Under the pieces are notes generated by a model. It ran no database searches. It was not told the origin of the DNA and saw nothing but the letters and a program-made list of their open reading frames with translations. A stretch of DNA of 64,000 nt from Photobacterium arenosum (GTDB taxonomy: Bacteria > Pseudomonadota > Gammaproteobacteria > Enterobacterales > Vibrionaceae). Below are positions 53,950-63,595 of this stretch, in pieces. Numbering within the stretch: the stretch's first letter is position 1; each line of letters starts with the position of its first letter. The stretch spans positions 62,001-126,000 of the forward strand of contig NZ_JACYTP010000009.1 of assembly GCF_014841115.1 (NCBI RefSeq), written 5' to 3'. The translations under genes were made by a program, and so were the position numbers.

Positions 53950-56415
53950 TCAGTAGGTAGAATGTTCTTTCGTATTCTGAACTGGCAGCAAAAACCTTGT
54001 TTCAAAATCTGATAGCGGCAGTGGCTTACAGTACAGAAATCCCTGAAATTCTTCTACACCTATGCTTGCCAGGAAATCTGCCTGTCCTTTGGTTTCTACA
54101 CCTTCTGCCACCACGCTGATATTTAGATTATGGGCCAACTCAACGATAGCGTTAGTGATGGTGACAGATTCTTTATTGAGGGGTAAATCACGGACAAACT
54201 CGCGATCGACTTTGAGTATCTGAATCGGAAACCGACTGAGGTAGGCCAGGGAGGAATAGCCGGTACCAAAATCATCAATGGCAATTCTGACTCCCAGCGC
54301 GTTGATCTGACGTAACTTATTCAATGCCAGCTTAACGTCAGACATGACGACACTCTCTGTGATTTCCAGCTCTAAAAAACTAGGGTCGCACTGGCTATTC
54401 TGTATCGCTTTGCTGACAGTACTGACAATATCGGAATTCAGCAACTGCCGGGCTGAAATATTCAGGGCAAAATGCAGCCAGTGGCCTTGTAACTGCCACT
54501 GGCGTAATTGTTTGCAAGCCTGTTGAATCAAATGCTCACCAACCTCAATAATCAGACCTGTGGTTTCCAGAATAGGGATGAACTCAGTGGGTGACTGGAT
54601 GCGGTTGTCATCATCGACCCAGCGTAGCAGCGCTTCCGCTCCGCAAAGCTGACGGGTCCGTGAGTCAAACCGGCCCTGATAGTAATACTGATAGCGATCA
54701 GTGCCGCAGCTTTGCCTCAGTTGAGCTTCCATTTCCAAACGTTTGACACTGTTGGCACCCATTTGCCGGTTATAAACCCGGTATTGTTGCTGTTGTTTGT
54801 TGTCTTTGGCTTTATACAGCGCAATGTCTGCCTGCCTGAGCAGGGTTTCGCTGGTCGAATGGATGCTGTCACTGTAGGTGATACCAATACTGGCACCGAC
54901 CACCACTTCTTTACTGCCCAGTGTCATCGGCTCGCTGAGATGACGAAGGATACGCTCGGCCAGGTGTTCAAGAGCGGGCAGCCGGTTATCTGATGCTACC
55001 AGGATGGCAAATTCATCACTGCCTAATCTCGCCAGCATGTCATTTTCACGCAAAATAGTCTGCAGACGTTCGCTGACGGCTAGCAGCACCTGATCGCCGG
55101 TGTCGTGGCCCAGAGAATCGTTGATTTGCTTAAAGCGATCCAGGTTGAGGGTGAGCAGGCCAATGACAGGGCAGGGCGATTGCTGGAGCAGGTGATCGAT
55201 CTGCTGCTGCAGCATCAATCGGTTTGGCAGTTGGGTGAGTATGTCAAAGTGCGCTAATTGTTTGAGTTTGCTTTCAAACAGCACTCTGTCGGTAATATCT
55301 TTCCCTGTTGTGATGTAATGGCTGATTTTCCCCAGGTTATTGCGAATAGGAGAAATGCGTTTTTCCATATACACCAGACTGTTATCTTTCTTGCGGTGCG
55401 AGATGATGCGGTTGATTGTCTGGCCTTTGACCAGCTGTTGCTGCAATTTTGCCAGTTCTGCAGGATTTTGCAGAGCGGTAAGAATCAGGTGCGCGGCATC
55501 ACTGCCGATCAGCTCGTTGGCATCGAGCTCGTTATATTTTTCAAAGCTGTGGTTTACATACTCGATGATCCCTTTTTCGTTGGTGATGATGATAGAGTCG
55601 TCACTTTGCTCCAGGGCGCGGGACAAGCTTTTCAGTTTTTCTTCACGATCAACCCATACAGTGACATCCCTGATATTTAACAAAATCTCATTACCGTCAT
55701 TGTAAGCGGTTTCGCTCGCAATGATTTCAAGGTGTTGTACAGACGTAGTGTTGATGGTGATTTGTTGACTGACGGGCTGGTTATCACCCTGATTCATCTT
55801 GCCGTGTACCTGACTGAGTAATCCAGCCAGCTTGTTACTGGCTTCGGGATCGTTAACCAAAGCGGTAATCTCTTGGTGTGAAGCCTGTTGTTCTGAGGTG
55901 TTCAAAATCTGGCAAGCGGACTGATTGATATTGAGTACAGTGTTGTCCTGCTTGAGCAGAACCATGCCGTCCGGAGCATGTTTCAGTACATGGCTGAACT
56001 TTTTGACCATGTCGTGTAACTCGCCTTTCAGGCGTTTTTCATGGCGAAGCATTTTATGCAGGTGCCAGGCCAGTACCAGACAGCCGAGAAGAAAGCCGAA
56101 AGAGATCAGTGAAAACAGCGTGAATTTTTCAAGTTTCTCCCGTGAATACAGATTGTTAAAGATAAACTGATTCACACTGAGCTGGTTCAGTATTGAGTGA
56201 AGTGTGCTGGCGTTTTCCCATTCTTCTGCCAGAAATTGATACCCGTCAGACAATAATGTGTGGTTATCAAGCCGTGAAGAGGCGTGTGTAATAGGATGTC
56301 CCCGTCTCTCTGGGTTAGCGCTAGGACTGCCATTAAGAAAAAAAAGACACAGCAAAAAGATAAAAAGCAGCAAAAAGAACAGCAGCATTTTCGAATGAAT
56401 CACATTTCTCTTCAT
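53950..56415 (-). CDS. Membrane-bound PAS-GGDEF-EAL c-di-GMP protein
   Basis: 821 residues: two transmembrane segments (about 10-28 and 98-118) enclosing a short periplasmic part, two PAS domains (about 140-260 and 270-390), a GGDEF domain and an EAL domain. The GGDEF site reads GSDEF, a variant that may or may not be active. The EAL domain keeps EAL (GAEALLRW), ELEITES, DDFGTGYSSL, KVDREFV and AEGVET, so phosphodiesterase activity is likely. It could lower c-di-GMP and favour motility, though nothing ties it to the laf genes. Confidence 0.93.
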   Translation of the reverse strand: MKRNVIHSKMLLFFLLLFIFLLCLFFLNGSPSANPERRGHPITHASSRLDNHTLLSDGYQFLAEEWENASTLHSILNQLSVNQFIFNNLYSREKLEKFTLFSLISFGFLLGCLVLAWHLHKMLRHEKRLKGELHDMVKKFSHVLKHAPDGMVLLKQDNTVLNINQSACQILNTSEQQASHQEITALVNDPEASNKLAGLLSQVHGKMNQGDNQPVSQQITINTTSVQHLEIIASETAYNDGNEILLNIRDVTVWVDREEKLKSLSRALEQSDDSIIITNEKGIIEYVNHSFEKYNELDANELIGSDAAHLILTALQNPAELAKLQQQLVKGQTINRIISHRKKDNSLVYMEKRISPIRNNLGKISHYITTGKDITDRVLFESKLKQLAHFDILTQLPNRLMLQQQIDHLLQQSPCPVIGLLTLNLDRFKQINDSLGHDTGDQVLLAVSERLQTILRENDMLARLGSDEFAILVASDNRLPALEHLAERILRHLSEPMTLGSKEVVVGASIGITYSDSIHSTSETLLRQADIALYKAKDNKQQQQYRVYNRQMGANSVKRLEMEAQLRQSCGTDRYQYYYQGRFDSRTRQLCGAEALLRWVDDDNRIQSPTEFIPILETTGLIIEVGEHLIQQACKQLRQWQLQGHWLHFALNISARQLLNSDIVSTVSKAIQNSQCDPSFLELEITESVVMSDVKLALNKLRQINALGVRIAIDDFGTGYSSLAYLSRFPIQILKVDREFVRDLPLNKESVTITNAIVELAHNLNISVVAEGVETKGQADFLASIGVEEFQGFLYCKPLPLSDFETRFLLPVQNTKEHSTY

Positions 56416-56618
56416 ATATCATCCATCATCCATGATAGAGCAGAGTCCCTAAGAGAACAGTATAGTGACGGTTTTCTGGGCATGCATAACACGCATTTCA
56501 TGCGTATTAGGAATTTTTTGGCTTATCGATGAACAATAGACAATATTTTTGAATATGAAAAATGCAGGCAGCATCAGGGGCTGCCTGCAATTGAAGAACC
56601 GTGATAGAAAGAAAATGA

Positions 56619-57833
56619 TCAGTTTGGAGTGGATTGTGCCTCAATCAGTTGCTGGCGCTGGCTGCTGACAACAAAAGCGAACCCGATCAGAACGAAGACA
56701 CAGGTGCCGGCAATGCTAAAGGCAACAATGCTCAATCCTTTATCGGCAAAAGCTGCAACCAGTGAACTGGCCGCAAAACAACCTAATGTTTGCAGGAAAT
56801 TCATCACCCCGGCCGCGGTTGCGCTGCAGTGCTTGAAGTCTTCCAGGGCTTTACTGATCACAATGGGGTATATCGCACCGTTAGCAACTGCAATAAAACA
56901 GAAAGGCAGTAAAACGGGCCAAATGGTGTCTGGTTTATGCTGCACAGTGATCAACAGTATGACCAGCGCACTGCCGATGAACAGTTTCAGCAGCCAAGGC
57001 AGCAGCTTTTTACCTTCCATGCGGTTTAGCAGTGCCCGGCAGCCATAGCCGCCAATCAAAAAGGCAATAGTCTGCGGCACATAACTTAAGCCGATATCTT
57101 CGCTTGAGTAGCCCATAGCAGACATGATAAACGGTGACCCTGTCAGGTAGGCGAAAAAAGCAGCAGAGCAGGCTGCAAAAATGAGCATGTTACCCATGAA
57201 TTTTTTTGACTTGAGCAGGCTTGTATAGTTAATTGCCAGTTCTGACAAGACGTTGCCCTGCTTTTTTTCACCCTTGGCACTTTCAGGCTGCATGGTCGTC
57301 ATCAGTGCTAACACGGCACCTAAGGCAATCAGGCTCAGGAAGATAGCACGCCAGCCAAAATGTGACTGAATCGCTGCGCCAACTAAAGGCGCAAGGGCCG
57401 GTGAAAGGGCGACCAAAGGCATGATAGTTGCGAACACTTTTTCGGCAAGCTTTCCTTCATACCTGTCAATGACAATAGCCTGCCAGAGCACGGTGGCACT
57501 GCACGCACCCAGCGCCTGAAGAAAACGGAATGCCAGCAGGGTTTCCACATTCGGTGCCATTGCACAACCCAGGGTGGCGAGGCTGAACAACAACATAGCA
57601 CCCAGCAATACTTTTTTTCTGCCTAAGCGGTCAGAGAGAGGGCCATAGATAAGCTGACCAATGGCCATGCCTAACAGAAAAAGGCCGAGTGTCATGCCAA
57701 TCAGGCTGGATGAGGTATTCAGGTCGGCCTGCATGGCGGTGAAAGCAGGCAGATACATGTCGGTGGCCAGAAAGCCGAGCATGCTAAGTAATGCAAACCA
57801 GGCAAGCGTAACGGTAGTTGGTTTTGTCGTCAT
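56619..57833 (-). CDS. punC: Purine nucleoside transporter PunC (Bcr/CflA family)
   Basis: 404 residues, twelve membrane segments. The sequence follows E. coli PunC (YdhC) closely as I remember it: LSMLGFLATDMYLPAFTAMQ, MPLVALSPALAPLVGAAI, and SYVPQTIAFLIGGYGCRALL. PunC imports purine nucleosides. It is divergent from punR, the same arrangement as in E. coli, which supports the call. Confidence 0.88.
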   Translation of the reverse strand: MTTKPTTVTLAWFALLSMLGFLATDMYLPAFTAMQADLNTSSSLIGMTLGLFLLGMAIGQLIYGPLSDRLGRKKVLLGAMLLFSLATLGCAMAPNVETLLAFRFLQALGACSATVLWQAIVIDRYEGKLAEKVFATIMPLVALSPALAPLVGAAIQSHFGWRAIFLSLIALGAVLALMTTMQPESAKGEKKQGNVLSELAINYTSLLKSKKFMGNMLIFAACSAAFFAYLTGSPFIMSAMGYSSEDIGLSYVPQTIAFLIGGYGCRALLNRMEGKKLLPWLLKLFIGSALVILLITVQHKPDTIWPVLLPFCFIAVANGAIYPIVISKALEDFKHCSATAAGVMNFLQTLGCFAASSLVAAFADKGLSIVAFSIAGTCVFVLIGFAFVVSSQRQQLIEAQSTPN

Positions 57834-57964
57834 TTTATTGAAACCAGAAGTTTTTTCAGTGATCAGATTGTAAGCGTGGTGATTTGTGCTGTGAAACGCT
57901 AAAATTTCAACATTGCTATCAAAAAATTTGATTCAACATCACGCGTAATTAAGTAGCAGGATAT

Positions 57965-58867
57965 ATGTTTTCTTTCAATGATTTGCAAGTAATTGATGTT
58001 GTTGCGAGGCGGGGCAGCTTTTCCTCAGCAGCAGAAGAGTTGCACAAAGTGCCCAGCGCAATCAGCTACACGGTCAGGACAATCGAGGATAAATTGTCTG
58101 TAACCTTATTTGAGCGTCATCACCGGCAGGTCAGCCTGACTCCTGCAGGCCAGTACTTTGTTGAAGAAGCCAGACAGCTGCTCAAGCAAATGGAGCACAT
58201 TAAGTTGCAGACACAACGTGTTGCCAATGGCTGGGCTGAAAATGTGTCGGTGGCACTGGACACTGTGGTCAGACAAAGCCGTGTCAGCACTATGGTACGA
58301 GATTTTTATCAGGCGTTCCCGGATGTTGAGCTGCATCTGACGATGGAGGTCTATAACGGGGTGTGGGACGCCCTGGCAGACGGCCGGGCAGATCTGGTGA
58401 TTGGGGCGACGGCGGCCATTCCGGTCAGCGGGGATTTCGATTACACCGATATGGGAAACCTGCACTGGGTGTTTGTGATGGCGCCGGATCATCCGTTGAC
58501 GGAAAGTCCGCTGCCTCTGCCAGACTCAGAACTGGCAAAGTATCCCGCTATCTGTCTTGAAGATACCTCACGTACATTACCTAAGCGCACAACCTGGCTA
58601 ATGAATAATCAGCGCCGCATTATGGTGCCGGACTGGTCCAGCGCGTTTCAGTGTCTTGAAGCCGGGCTGGGCATAGGCGTTGTGCCGGAACATATGGCCG
58701 CCCCCAAGTTGAAAAGAGGCAAGCTGGTGGCCCGCACGCTCCCTCATGCCCCGCCGGTCAGTCCCTGCTGTCTGGCATGGAACAAAGCCAGCCTTAACCC
58801 CGCCCTGAGCTGGCTGCTGGAGTACCTGGGAGATAGCGAACAATTGCACCGAGAGTGGATGCGATAG
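57965..58867 (+). CDS. punR: LysR-type regulator PunR
   Basis: 300 residues with an N-terminal LysR helix-turn-helix (VVARRGSFSSAAEELHKVPS, AISYTVRTIEDKL) and a C-terminal effector domain. VYNGVWDALADGRADLVIGA and EDTSRTLPKRTTWLMNNQRR match remembered PunR (YdhB) closely. It should activate punC across the 131-base intergenic region. Confidence 0.88.
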   Translation: MFSFNDLQVIDVVARRGSFSSAAEELHKVPSAISYTVRTIEDKLSVTLFERHHRQVSLTPAGQYFVEEARQLLKQMEHIKLQTQRVANGWAENVSVALDTVVRQSRVSTMVRDFYQAFPDVELHLTMEVYNGVWDALADGRADLVIGATAAIPVSGDFDYTDMGNLHWVFVMAPDHPLTESPLPLPDSELAKYPAICLEDTSRTLPKRTTWLMNNQRRIMVPDWSSAFQCLEAGLGIGVVPEHMAAPKLKRGKLVARTLPHAPPVSPCCLAWNKASLNPALSWLLEYLGDSEQLHREWMR

Positions 58868-59049
58868 CAGAAAAAAACACAGTATTCAAAGCGCTCAGTC
58901 GATGTTGTTCGTTTAAAACAACAGATTGAATACGCGAATATTGGTATGAAAAACAAGCGAGAGGATAAAAAAATCCTAAAAACAGCGCCAAGTCATAATT
59001 CTTTCATTCAGACCGCTTAGGATGCCCTTCGTCAAATCCATTACTTCCG

Positions 59050-59340
59050 ATGAAGATGAATAAAAATACTGTGTTGACGATGAACAGAACGACAGAAAAG
59101 AATAGAGAGATGTTGGCAATCGCTATTGATTATATCTACCAGGCCTTTCCGAACCTGAGCTATCGCCCCAGACCTGATGACGTCAAGCTGCTGGCGGCTT
59201 TTCTGCAAAGTCAGAATCCTGATTCTCCGGCATGTCTGGGCGAGTTGATGAACAGCAGCTATAACGCTATTGATATCGAAATTAATAAATTTCACAGCCG
59301 GCAGGGAAAACACAATCAGAGCATACCGGCCTTCAGCTAG
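59050..59340 (+). CDS. Small protein of unknown function
   Basis: 96 residues; NREMLAIAIDYIYQAFPNLS, YRPRPDDVKLLAAFLQSQNP and AIDIEINKFHSRQGKH suggest a compact helical protein without signal or membrane part. A hairpin with arms GAAAACGGCG (59354-59363) and CGCCGTTTTC (59381-59390) directly after the stop can serve as terminator. No family recognised. Confidence 0.6.
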   Translation: MKMNKNTVLTMNRTTEKNREMLAIAIDYIYQAFPNLSYRPRPDDVKLLAAFLQSQNPDSPACLGELMNSSYNAIDIEINKFHSRQGKHNQSIPAFS

Positions 59341-59353
59341 AGGACTGGTGACT

Positions 59354-59395
59354 GAAAACGGCGGCTGGGCAGGCCTGGGTCGCCGTTTTCTGTTG
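59354..59395 (+). terminator. Hairpin after the small protein gene
   Basis: A perfect 10-bp stem (GAAAACGGCG / CGCCGTTTTC) with a 17-base loop begins 13 bases after the stop codon. The T-run is part of the stem and continues as CTGTTGCT; since A and T runs lie on both sides it could also end the leftward ynj operon. Confidence 0.55.
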
Positions 59396-59417
59396 CTGAC
59401 ACGTGTTTCTGCCGGTG

Positions 59418-60035
59418 CTATCCGACCGGTGTTTTCAGGGTCTGATAGCCAGCCCAGATCCGTGTTGCGGTTGTCACCCAGCACAGTGATCCGAAAATCC
59501 AAGCGATGGGCGCAAAATGTGCCGGGAACAGGCAAAAGAGAACAAAACACGCGATAGTTTCTGTGCCCTCAGTCAAACCTCCCAAGTAAAACAAAGATTT
59601 GTGTTGATAAACCGGATTATCAATATCGCGCTTACCCGCCATGATGGCAAAAGCCAGAAAGCTGGAACCTGTGCCGACAAAGGCGAAGATCAAAAACGCA
59701 CCAGCAACTGCATTTTGTGTCGGGTCTGCCAGAATGAAGCCAAAGGGCACAAGAGAATAAAACAGAAAATCCAGTGTGATATCCAGAAAACCACCACAGT
59801 CTGTGATGCCCCTGCGCCGGGCCAGAGCGCCATCCAAACCATCAAATATGCGGTTGATAATGATAAAACACAGTGCCAGCCAATATTGCTGGTAGAGGAG
59901 TGCAGGCAATGTCAGCAGCCCAATACCAAACCCGGCTACTGTAATTTGATTGGCGGTGAAAGGCGTTTTCGCCAGCAGTAAGCCTACACAGTTAACCGGC
60001 GCTTTGATGAGTTTGATGGCGTAGCGATCAAGCAT
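59418..60035 (-). CDS. ynjF: CDP-alcohol phosphatidyltransferase family protein YnjF
   Basis: 205 residues. The active-site motif D-G-x2-A-R-x8-G-x3-D-x3-D is present (DGLDGALARRRGITDCGGFLD, then D). Several membrane helices follow. It parallels E. coli YnjF along its length (for example FIGTGSSFLAFA and LGGLTEGTETI in remembered YnjF). The phospholipid product is unknown. It overlaps ynjD by eight bases. Confidence 0.9.
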   Translation of the reverse strand: MLDRYAIKLIKAPVNCVGLLLAKTPFTANQITVAGFGIGLLTLPALLYQQYWLALCFIIINRIFDGLDGALARRRGITDCGGFLDITLDFLFYSLVPFGFILADPTQNAVAGAFLIFAFVGTGSSFLAFAIMAGKRDIDNPVYQHKSLFYLGGLTEGTETIACFVLFCLFPAHFAPIAWIFGSLCWVTTATRIWAGYQTLKTPVG

Positions 60036-60696
60036 GGGGCTGTTCCTCCTTCAGCGCGGCGGGCCAGTGCAATACCTGACCGTCAGGTGGCACGTCATCC
60101 TGATCATGGGTGACCATCAGCGCTGGGATATTCAGCTGCCGGATCTCCTTAAACACCAGGTCGCGAAACTGGATACGCAGATCTTTGTCCAGTTTACTGA
60201 AAGGCTCATCCAGTAAGATGGCGTCCGGCTCTGCCAGCAGACAACGCATCAGACTGATCCTGGCGCGCTGTCCGCCAGAAATCTGGCTTGGGCAATGAGA
60301 GGCCAGTTCTGTCAGGCCTAACGCAGCTAAGGTGTCATAAGCTCTGGTTTTTCGTTCAGGCTTTTTCACACTGGACGGTAAACCAAATGCCAGGTTCTGC
60401 CACACATTCAGGTGCGGGAATAGCAGATCATCCTGAAACAGCAGGCCAATGCGCCGTTTATCCGGAGCCAGTTCATTGAGCAATCTGTTATTGAGGTTGA
60501 TCTCGCCCTGATAGAGGCAGTCGGGCGGAATATGGCCGGCAATCACACCCAACAGAGTCGACTTCCCACAGCCGCTGGGTCCCATAATCGTCAGTACCTG
60601 TCCCTGCTCAACCGACAGCGTCAGCGAACTGAGCAACCGCTGATGTCCATTATTTATAGTGAGGTTTTTGACTGACAAGCACATTGGCTTTTGCAT
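60028..60696 (-). CDS. ynjD: ABC transporter ATPase YnjD
   Basis: 222 residues: Walker A GPSGCGKST, Q-loop (LLFQDDLLFPH), signature ISGGQRARISLMRC, Walker B AILLDEPFSKLD, and H-loop VTHDQDD. It powers the YnjBC transporter. The 5' end overlaps ynjC by 47 bases. Confidence 0.92.
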   Translation of the reverse strand: MQKPMCLSVKNLTINNGHQRLLSSLTLSVEQGQVLTIMGPSGCGKSTLLGVIAGHIPPDCLYQGEINLNNRLLNELAPDKRRIGLLFQDDLLFPHLNVWQNLAFGLPSSVKKPERKTRAYDTLAALGLTELASHCPSQISGGQRARISLMRCLLAEPDAILLDEPFSKLDKDLRIQFRDLVFKEIRQLNIPALMVTHDQDDVPPDGQVLHWPAALKEEQPHA

Positions 60697-62344
60697 TCCT
60701 TGTGTATGTTCCGGAGGTCATTCTCGATTGATAGTAACGGCTTGCGAAAGTGGCAAGCGCGAAGAGCATGAAGGGCACCAGTCCCTGCAGCAGTCCGTAA
60801 ATCGCACTGACTCTTCTGTCCTGTCCGCTGGCGAGCGCAACGGCTTCTGTGGTCAGGGTGCTGACCCGGCCTGCACCAAGACTGAGTGTCGGCAGATACT
60901 GAGCCAGGCTGACACTACAGCCCACGGCCAGTGCCAGACAAATTGCCGGCATCAGCATAGGACGCTTGACCCGCCACCAGGCCTGGAACTCCGATAAGCC
61001 AAGGCTACTGGCTGTTTGCGTATACCGGCGATCAAAACTGCGCCATGGGCCATCCAGCGCAAGGTACAGGTAGGGAAACACAAAAAGCACATGGCTCCAT
61101 ATCACCCATAGCAGGTGATGCTGGCCGGGGATCATATAAGTGGTGACCTGAATACCGAACAGTAAAGAAACCTGTGGCAACACCATGGGCATGGCTATCA
61201 GCCAGCCTGGGATACCGGTTCCTGTTTTGTCCCTGTATTCCAGACAGCCAATGGCCAGACAAAGCGCAATCGCTGTACTGATACCGGCCAGCATTAGGCT
61301 GGTAGACGCCAGATCGGTAAACACGGCGGTTTCCTGTTGCCAGAATTGCACACTGAACCGGCTTGGTAACAGATCAGGAAACCGCCAGCGCAGCGCCACG
61401 GACCAGAGCATGAGAACAGGAATGACAAGCAGCGGCACCGCTATTAACGGCCAGTGAAAGTAACGCCCTGGCAATCGTTGCTCGCGATGGCCGGCATATT
61501 GCCAGCCTTGAAAGCCACGCAGAATCAGCCATTCCAGCACGCGAAACACAGCAAGCAGGCAAAGGCCCAGCATGAGCAGCATTAATGCGCCGACAGCGGC
61601 TCTGGGCAGCAAAGCGACATCCGGCTCATTGAACCACTGCCAGACCAGAACGGCAAAAGTGGGAGGACGGGTCGGGCCCAGAATCATGGCCATGTCTACC
61701 ACAGAGATGCCATAAGCCAGCACGGCATAGATCGGCAGTCGCATCCTGGGGAGCCATTGCGGCAGTATAATAGTGATCCATGTTGATGCCCGGTTATAGC
61801 CCAGGCCATTGCCTGCAGCCAGCAAGCGGCCGACATTCAGTTGCTGCAGGACAGAGATACTCATTAATAACAGGAATGGAGTCTCTTTGATCGCCAGAGC
61901 CAGGGTGAGCCCTATGCCGTAAGAGTCCTGCAGCAGAGAAAACTGACCGGGATTGCCGCCCAATGCTGAGACGAAACGGGTGATGATCCCCGTGGATGAA
62001 AAGGTGAAAGCAAAGCCAATCGCGAAGGCCACATGCGGAATCGCCAGCATCGGAGAGAGCCAGGATTCTATACTCTGCCAGCGGCGGGAGCCCCAGTATC
62101 TCTGCAGGATCAAGAAGGTAAAAGCTAATGCCAATAAAGTACTGATGACGCCAGTGGAAAGCGTCAGCAGAACAGAAGCAGACAAACCGGGCCAGGCTAA
62201 TGCCTGGTAGAAAGCCTGTGGCCCGGGCTGAGTCAGGCCAGCAAAGGGTAACCAGGACAGGGCTGGCAGCAAAATGCCGAACAGGCCCGGTAATAACGGC
62301 AAACAGCAGATCAACAGCGTGGCAATAAACATCAAGTACAACAT
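60650..62344 (-). CDS. ynjC: ABC transporter permease YnjC (two fused permease halves)
   Basis: 564 residues with about twelve membrane segments arranged as two binding-protein-dependent permease modules; EAA-type loops are near NGLGYNRASTWITIILPQWL and SSLGLSEFQAWWRVKRPMLM. The length and duplicated structure match YnjC/ThiP-type permeases. Substrate unknown. Confidence 0.9.
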   Translation of the reverse strand: MLYLMFIATLLICCLPLLPGLFGILLPALSWLPFAGLTQPGPQAFYQALAWPGLSASVLLTLSTGVISTLLALAFTFLILQRYWGSRRWQSIESWLSPMLAIPHVAFAIGFAFTFSSTGIITRFVSALGGNPGQFSLLQDSYGIGLTLALAIKETPFLLLMSISVLQQLNVGRLLAAGNGLGYNRASTWITIILPQWLPRMRLPIYAVLAYGISVVDMAMILGPTRPPTFAVLVWQWFNEPDVALLPRAAVGALMLLMLGLCLLAVFRVLEWLILRGFQGWQYAGHREQRLPGRYFHWPLIAVPLLVIPVLMLWSVALRWRFPDLLPSRFSVQFWQQETAVFTDLASTSLMLAGISTAIALCLAIGCLEYRDKTGTGIPGWLIAMPMVLPQVSLLFGIQVTTYMIPGQHHLLWVIWSHVLFVFPYLYLALDGPWRSFDRRYTQTASSLGLSEFQAWWRVKRPMLMPAICLALAVGCSVSLAQYLPTLSLGAGRVSTLTTEAVALASGQDRRVSAIYGLLQGLVPFMLFALATFASRYYQSRMTSGTYTRNAKANVLVSQKPHYK

Positions 62345-62401
62345 ATTGCAACGTTCGCCTAGTGGGTGTCAGGGATAAACTTACAGGGTGTCAGGAAACG
62401 C

Positions 62402-63595
62402 TCAGTGTCCATATTTTTGCTGCCAGGCGGCCTCCAGCGCAGTTTGCCAGCTAGGGTGTGGCTCAGGGATTGCACGATACAGTTCTAAACTTTGTGCTTG
62501 GTCGGCTCCCATAGCCTCCGGTGTCAGCACGGCAGGATCACCCCAGATCTGAATATTTGCTTTTCGTTGTTGCGCTTCAGGGCTCATGAGAAAGTTAATC
62601 ACAACCCGGGCACCTGCTTTCGCGCTGGCATTCCAGGGGATGGCCAGAAAATGAATGTTAGAGAGGGCGCCTTGCTCAAAGGCAAATGCCTTGGCTGACT
62701 CAGGCAGATCACCGCGTTCAATCGCTGCTTTGGCCTCATTCGGGTTAAAGGTGATGGCAACCAGAAGCTGCCTGTCATCTAACAGTTGCATCATTTCCGT
62801 TGAACTGGCCGGAAAGCGTTTTCCCTGCTGCCAGGCAACGGCATGGAGCTGATTGAGGTACTTCCAGAGAGGCGCTGTGAGGCGAGCGAATTTCTTTTCA
62901 TCCGTTGTCGGGTCAATGGGCTCATAGAGCGCCGGCGCCGCGTTGGTCAGCTCAATCAATGCGGCCTTTAAAAAACTGGTGCCATGAAATGCAGGCGGCT
63001 GCGGGTAGGTCACTTTGCCCGGAAAGGCGACGGCCAGACTTAACAGTTCAGCAAAACTATTGGGTGGGTTGCTTAATGTCTGGCTGTCATGGATGAAGAC
63101 CAGTTGTCCTACCCCCCAGGGGGCTTCGAGACCTTCTGTGCTTTCGGTAAAATCTTCATAGACGGGCAGTTGTTTATCGACCAGCTCCCAGTTGGGTAGC
63201 TGGGCGACAAACGGGCCATCCAATAAGTGATTGGCTTTCATGGTGCGGAAGTTTTCGCCATTGATCCAAACCATATCGACGCTGCCGCCGGTTTGTTTGC
63301 CGGCCGCTTTTTCCGCTAACAGTCGCTGTGAGGTTTCAGCGATGTCGGCCACTTTGACATGGTTGAGCGTAATGTCATAACGACTCTTTACTTCGCGGGC
63401 AACCCATCTTAAATAGCTGTTGATGGGCTGGCTGCCTCCCCAGGCATTGAAGAAAACAGTCTGTCCGCGCGCTTCTTGTTCAATCGCATCCCAGCTCATC
63501 TCGGCGATGGGCGAGGTTTCAGTTTGTGCTTCATTTGCCAGAGCAGGCATAGCCGCTGCGATTGCCAACCCAAGTGCTATCCATGTCATTTTCAT
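62402..63595 (-). CDS. ynjB: ABC transporter substrate-binding protein YnjB
   Basis: 397 residues with a signal peptide (ending PALANEAQ) and the family-1 type binding fold; WDAIEQEARGQTVFFNAWGG near the N-terminus and VVINFLMSPEAQQRKANIQI near the C-terminus are typical of YnjB. The ligand is not established. The ATG overlaps the upstream reductase stop (ATGA), making one operon of five genes here. Confidence 0.9.
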   Translation of the reverse strand: MKMTWIALGLAIAAAMPALANEAQTETSPIAEMSWDAIEQEARGQTVFFNAWGGSQPINSYLRWVAREVKSRYDITLNHVKVADIAETSQRLLAEKAAGKQTGGSVDMVWINGENFRTMKANHLLDGPFVAQLPNWELVDKQLPVYEDFTESTEGLEAPWGVGQLVFIHDSQTLSNPPNSFAELLSLAVAFPGKVTYPQPPAFHGTSFLKAALIELTNAAPALYEPIDPTTDEKKFARLTAPLWKYLNQLHAVAWQQGKRFPASSTEMMQLLDDRQLLVAITFNPNEAKAAIERGDLPESAKAFAFEQGALSNIHFLAIPWNASAKAGARVVINFLMSPEAQQRKANIQIWGDPAVLTPEAMGADQAQSLELYRAIPEPHPSWQTALEAAWQQKYGH

